Origin: Verrucomicrobiia bacterium
GTDB lineage: Bacteria; Verrucomicrobiota; Verrucomicrobiia; Limisphaerales; Pedosphaeraceae
Length of the DNA: 64,000 nucleotides
NCBI GenBank assembly: GCA_036268055.1
Contig: DATAUW010000011.1
Location: forward strand, 206,436-270,435
Direction: 5' to 3'
The notes under the pieces were generated by a model, which had not been told where the DNA came from, made no database searches, and saw only the letters and a list, made by a program, of their open reading frames with translations. This document shows positions 61,576-64,000 of the stretch, in pieces. A program made the position numbers and the translations under genes. Positions within the stretch are counted from its first letter, which is position 1. Each line of letters begins with the position of its first letter.

Positions 61576-62226
61576 TCATTGGAAGCCACATTCGATTTGG
61601 ATGGGCGATTGAGCGGGGTTTTCACCTTTAAAAATAATTGAATGGTCGGCGGTTTCCACGGGAGCTGTGGGGATGGGGCCGGCGGTTTTCATTTCCTGGG
61701 CGGTGAGATATTTTGCGGTGAAGGAGACGTTCAACCCTTTATCTTTGCTAAAAAAGGAGAGCAGGTAATTCATGTCCAGGTCTTCCCAGTTCCTGATGGT
61801 GACGTTTTGGGAGACATTACAGTTTGCGGAGTTGAGTTTTACTCCATCAATGGCTTCAGCGCCTTTTCCCCACATGTTGATCGCCCACCGATGGTCTGCG
61901 GTTCTCCGAATCCACCACATAAAGCCGGTGCCGGTGGAATCGCTCTTAGGATCTCCCGCGCGGCAATAGAATCCAGTGCCGGAACTGTTTTGGCCGGGAA
62001 GTTCCTTGAAATTGGTCATGAATTCCGGGATCAAAGGGACTTTGAAACTTTGTTTGAGGTCTCCGTCCTGATCACCTTTGCCGTTTCTCGTGCTGTATAA
62101 ATACCGCTCGATTTCGAATACCAGAAATCCTTTGGGTTCGGCAGGTGTGATTGAGTTGGTGGTGGGCGGTTGCGCGAAGCACGCGGTTGAGGTGAGAAAG
62201 AGAAGGCAGAGGGATTTGAGGAGCAT
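61576..62226 (-). CDS. Secreted protein of unknown function
   Basis: 216 residues, signal peptide MLLKSLCLLFLTSTACFAQ. The mature domain is beta-rich with two or more Cys (GTGFYCRAGD, SANCNVSQNV, IECGFQ) and a Trp cluster (TGFMWWIRRTADHRWAINMW). Disulphides are likely. No family was recognised. The 5-prime side opens into the AT-rich region that precedes the SIR2-like gene. Confidence 0.6.
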   Translation of the reverse strand: MLLKSLCLLFLTSTACFAQPPTTNSITPAEPKGFLVFEIERYLYSTRNGKGDQDGDLKQSFKVPLIPEFMTNFKELPGQNSSGTGFYCRAGDPKSDSTGTGFMWWIRRTADHRWAINMWGKGAEAIDGVKLNSANCNVSQNVTIRNWEDLDMNYLLSFFSKDKGLNVSFTAKYLTAQEMKTAGPIPTAPVETADHSIIFKGENPAQSPIQIECGFQ

Positions 62227-62599
62227 GGTTAAAGGGTTACACCACGGGTTTTGGAAAGTTGCGTGCAGATTTTATGCTGAGGGCATCGGTCTTCGCCGTG
62301 AAAGCAATTCATGTAATCTGTGCGTGTAAATACTTCCTGCACGTGGTTTCCGGACTCGCCCTGTGATCTATGCTCATTTTGAGCTTAGCGATAACTTAGG
62401 ATGCTTAATGTCACAGTGCTGCTGCAAAAATCACTGTTGGCAGAACGTCATAAATTATGATACCATGTCAGGAATTCAATATCAATACTCGTGGGAAACC
62501 TTTATCTTGTGAATCTATACCTAATTAACTGATAAACTATTTACCATCATTAAAATATTTTACGTGTTACTTAAACACTGGTTTTCAGTATATAATGAA
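62227..62599. other. AT-rich junction before the SIR2-like gene
   Basis: 373 bp, clearly more AT-rich than the rest of the window from about 62385 on (for example TTAAAATATTTTACG). No tRNA, integrase site or repeat was seen. It marks the left border of what may be an acquired island. Confidence 0.5.
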
Positions 62600-64000
62600 A
62601 TGAAAGCAATAGAATTGGAAAAAAGACTTGGAAAGAAAAAACACAAAACCGTTTCTGAGCTAAAGCAGATTATTTCCACTCGTGCGGATCAAAACCCAAA
62701 CTTCTGCCTTTTCTTGGGGGCTGGCGCATCTCGCAATAGCGGCATTAGAACGGCGGGTGAAATGGTGGAAGAGTGGAGGAAAATAATTTATGAGGATTTA
62801 AAAGGAGATTCTAGTGAACATCCGATTGATCAAATGAAACAATGGCTGCGGGAAAACGCATCCGACTGGTACGACGAAAACCGTGAATATTCCAGCCTAA
62901 TCGAAAGAAATTACCCCCTTCCAACAAATCGAAGGAAATTTATTGAAAGAGAGGTAGCTGAAAAGACTCCATCTATTGGCTACGCGTATTTAGTTAGGAT
63001 AACTGAAGCCGGCCAATTAAAGACCATTTTTACAACTAATTTCGACGATTTATTAAATGAGGCTTTCTATCAATTTTCATCTGAGAGGGCCCTCGTTTGT
63101 GCGCATGATTCCTCTGTTCATACAATCAGCATAACGTCTCGACGCACAAAAATTATTAAATTGCACGGAGACTATTTGTTTGATGGGTTAAAAAACACCT
63201 CCGATGAAACTAAAAATTTGGAGGAAAACATGAAAGAAAAGCTCAAAGAATTTCTAAAAGAATATGGGCTTATTATTGCGGGATATTCTGGATCGGATAA
63301 ATCAATAACACGGACCATCGAGGAAATGTCCCATAGCCCGCTCTTCCTAAAAAACGGCCTATTTTGGTGTTTTAGAGACGAGGATGAAATAACTCAAGAA
63401 GCGTTTTCAATTCTCGAAAGACCAAATTCATTTTATGTTTTGACTCCCGGATTTGATGAACTAATGGCAGATCTGTATACGATGCTTTCTACCGACGCGA
63501 CTCCTTTCAATGCGAAATTAGCATCCGATAGGGCAGCGCACATAATCGAAACTTATCTTCAAAACAGTCAGCTAAAAATAACGACGTCTCGAACAATAAA
63601 GAAGCATCTCGAAATTCTAGAAGCAGATAAAAATGCTTCACTTCTATCAGATTTAATGAAGGCATTAAACACTGAAAAAATCGCTTCGGCGGGCCTCACA
63701 GATAAAAATTTGCTTGTTTATTTAGAAATTGAGCGAGCCCTTAAGGACAGAAATCCGGAGCTTGCTCTAAGCAAGCTAAGTGAGGAACTCGCCAAAACAG
63801 ACGATAAAAAATTTAAGGAAATCCTATTGCATCGAAGATTTCTTTGCTCTGCCCGGTTAAACAAGTTTCGTGAGGCCAAAGACGCGATCAAGCAAATTCT
63901 AGATCTCGAGCCGGAAAATGTTTATGTTTCTTTGAGTGAATGTTCGTTGATGGAAGACCGCAAGGATAATTGGGTTGATTATAAACATGCCGAGCCTATG
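62600..64000 (+). CDS. SIR2-like domain protein with helical repeat region, truncated by window edge (defence candidate)
   Basis: At least 467 residues, ATG at 62600, open to the edge. SIR2-type NAD-binding motifs in order are FCLFLGAGASRNSGIRTA (about 35), IFTTNFDDLLNEAF (about 148), IIKLHGDYLF with the catalytic-type His (about 190) and GLIIAGYSGSD (about 225). From about residue 315 the protein is helical and TPR-like (LEIERALKDRNPELALSKLS, EAKDAIKQILDLEPENVYVS). SIR2-like NADases of this kind act in abortive anti-phage defence. The gene is AT-rich and Lys-rich, unlike its neighbours, which indicates transfer. The C-terminal half is unseen. Confidence 0.85.
   Translation, partial: MKAIELEKRLGKKKHKTVSELKQIISTRADQNPNFCLFLGAGASRNSGIRTAGEMVEEWRKIIYEDLKGDSSEHPIDQMKQWLRENASDWYDENREYSSLIERNYPLPTNRRKFIEREVAEKTPSIGYAYLVRITEAGQLKTIFTTNFDDLLNEAFYQFSSERALVCAHDSSVHTISITSRRTKIIKLHGDYLFDGLKNTSDETKNLEENMKEKLKEFLKEYGLIIAGYSGSDKSITRTIEEMSHSPLFLKNGLFWCFRDEDEITQEAFSILERPNSFYVLTPGFDELMADLYTMLSTDATPFNAKLASDRAAHIIETYLQNSQLKITTSRTIKKHLEILEADKNASLLSDLMKALNTEKIASAGLTDKNLLVYLEIERALKDRNPELALSKLSEELAKTDDKKFKEILLHRRFLCSARLNKFREAKDAIKQILDLEPENVYVSLSECSLMEDRKDNWVDYKHAEPM

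Noticed and set aside
62591..62596. TATAAT box with TTACTT 18 bp upstream
   Set aside because: The predicted transcription start would fall after the best ATG (62600) of the SIR2-like gene, so it cannot be its promoter unless translation starts later.

Overview
The window looks like a piece of chromosome from a Verrucomicrobiota bacterium, probably a Pedosphaera/Limisphaerales-like soil or sediment lineage. This is inferred from composition and gene style and has not been tested. Coding regions are GC-rich. Several secreted proteins end in a shared C-terminal module of a type I associate with that phylum, there is a Gram-negative outer membrane (TonB-dependent receptor, FecR/TPR/beta-barrel fusion, lipoprotein), and PQQ-type propellers and c-type cytochromes occur. 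Gene density is high and no rRNA or tRNA gene was seen.

Positions 1-20370 are mostly housekeeping and cell-envelope genes: a cytochrome c/beta-propeller protein (cut by the left edge), argH, a squalene/phytoene synthase-type enzyme, lysA, trpS, yajQ, a Rieske protein, a 1177-residue FecR-TPR-barrel protein, a ParD-like/zeta toxin-antitoxin pair with a palindromic operator candidate, a deoxyhypusine synthase-like enzyme, rpoD and a secreted TIM-barrel-like protein. A degenerate tandem-repeat field lies at about 7.93-8.19 kb.

Positions 20378-36877 form a nucleobase-catabolism island. It encodes a ureide route from urate to glyoxylate (PuuD, 5-hydroxyisourate hydrolase, OHCU decarboxylase, allantoinase, allantoate amidohydrolase, ureidoglycine aminohydrolase, a probable ureidoglycolate amidohydrolase). 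It also encodes the reductive pyrimidine route (PreA, dihydropyrimidinase, probable beta-ureidopropionase, methylmalonate/malonate-semialdehyde dehydrogenase). An NCS1 transporter and a class III aminotransferase could serve both branches. The minus-strand and plus-strand halves diverge from about 27.2-27.35 kb, and an IS200/RAYT-type element sits inside the plus-strand half.

Positions 37016-49472 carry an ECF sigma factor with a short zinc-finger anti-sigma candidate, a HEAT-thioredoxin fusion, two small enzymes or folds (PNPOx-like and NTF2-like), and a tightly overlapping six-gene minus-strand operon. The operon order is TonB receptor, YfiR-like protein, CHASE8/HAMP-type sensor kinase, hybrid kinase, thioredoxin-fold protein, second kinase. 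It resembles a YfiBNR-like envelope-sensing module in which the diguanylate cyclase is replaced by histidine kinases.

Positions 49673-62226 hold secreted Ig/FN3-type proteins, a PfkB kinase, a LOG-family protein, an AsmA-like protein, a PQQ-type propeller, a KH-R3H (Jag/KhpB) protein and a methyltransferase. Two inverted copies of a roughly 170-bp REPIN/MITE-like element lie in this stretch. From about 62.3 kb the sequence turns AT-rich, and a SIR2-like NAD-hydrolase-type protein with a helical repeat region runs off the right edge. It may mark the start of a defence island.
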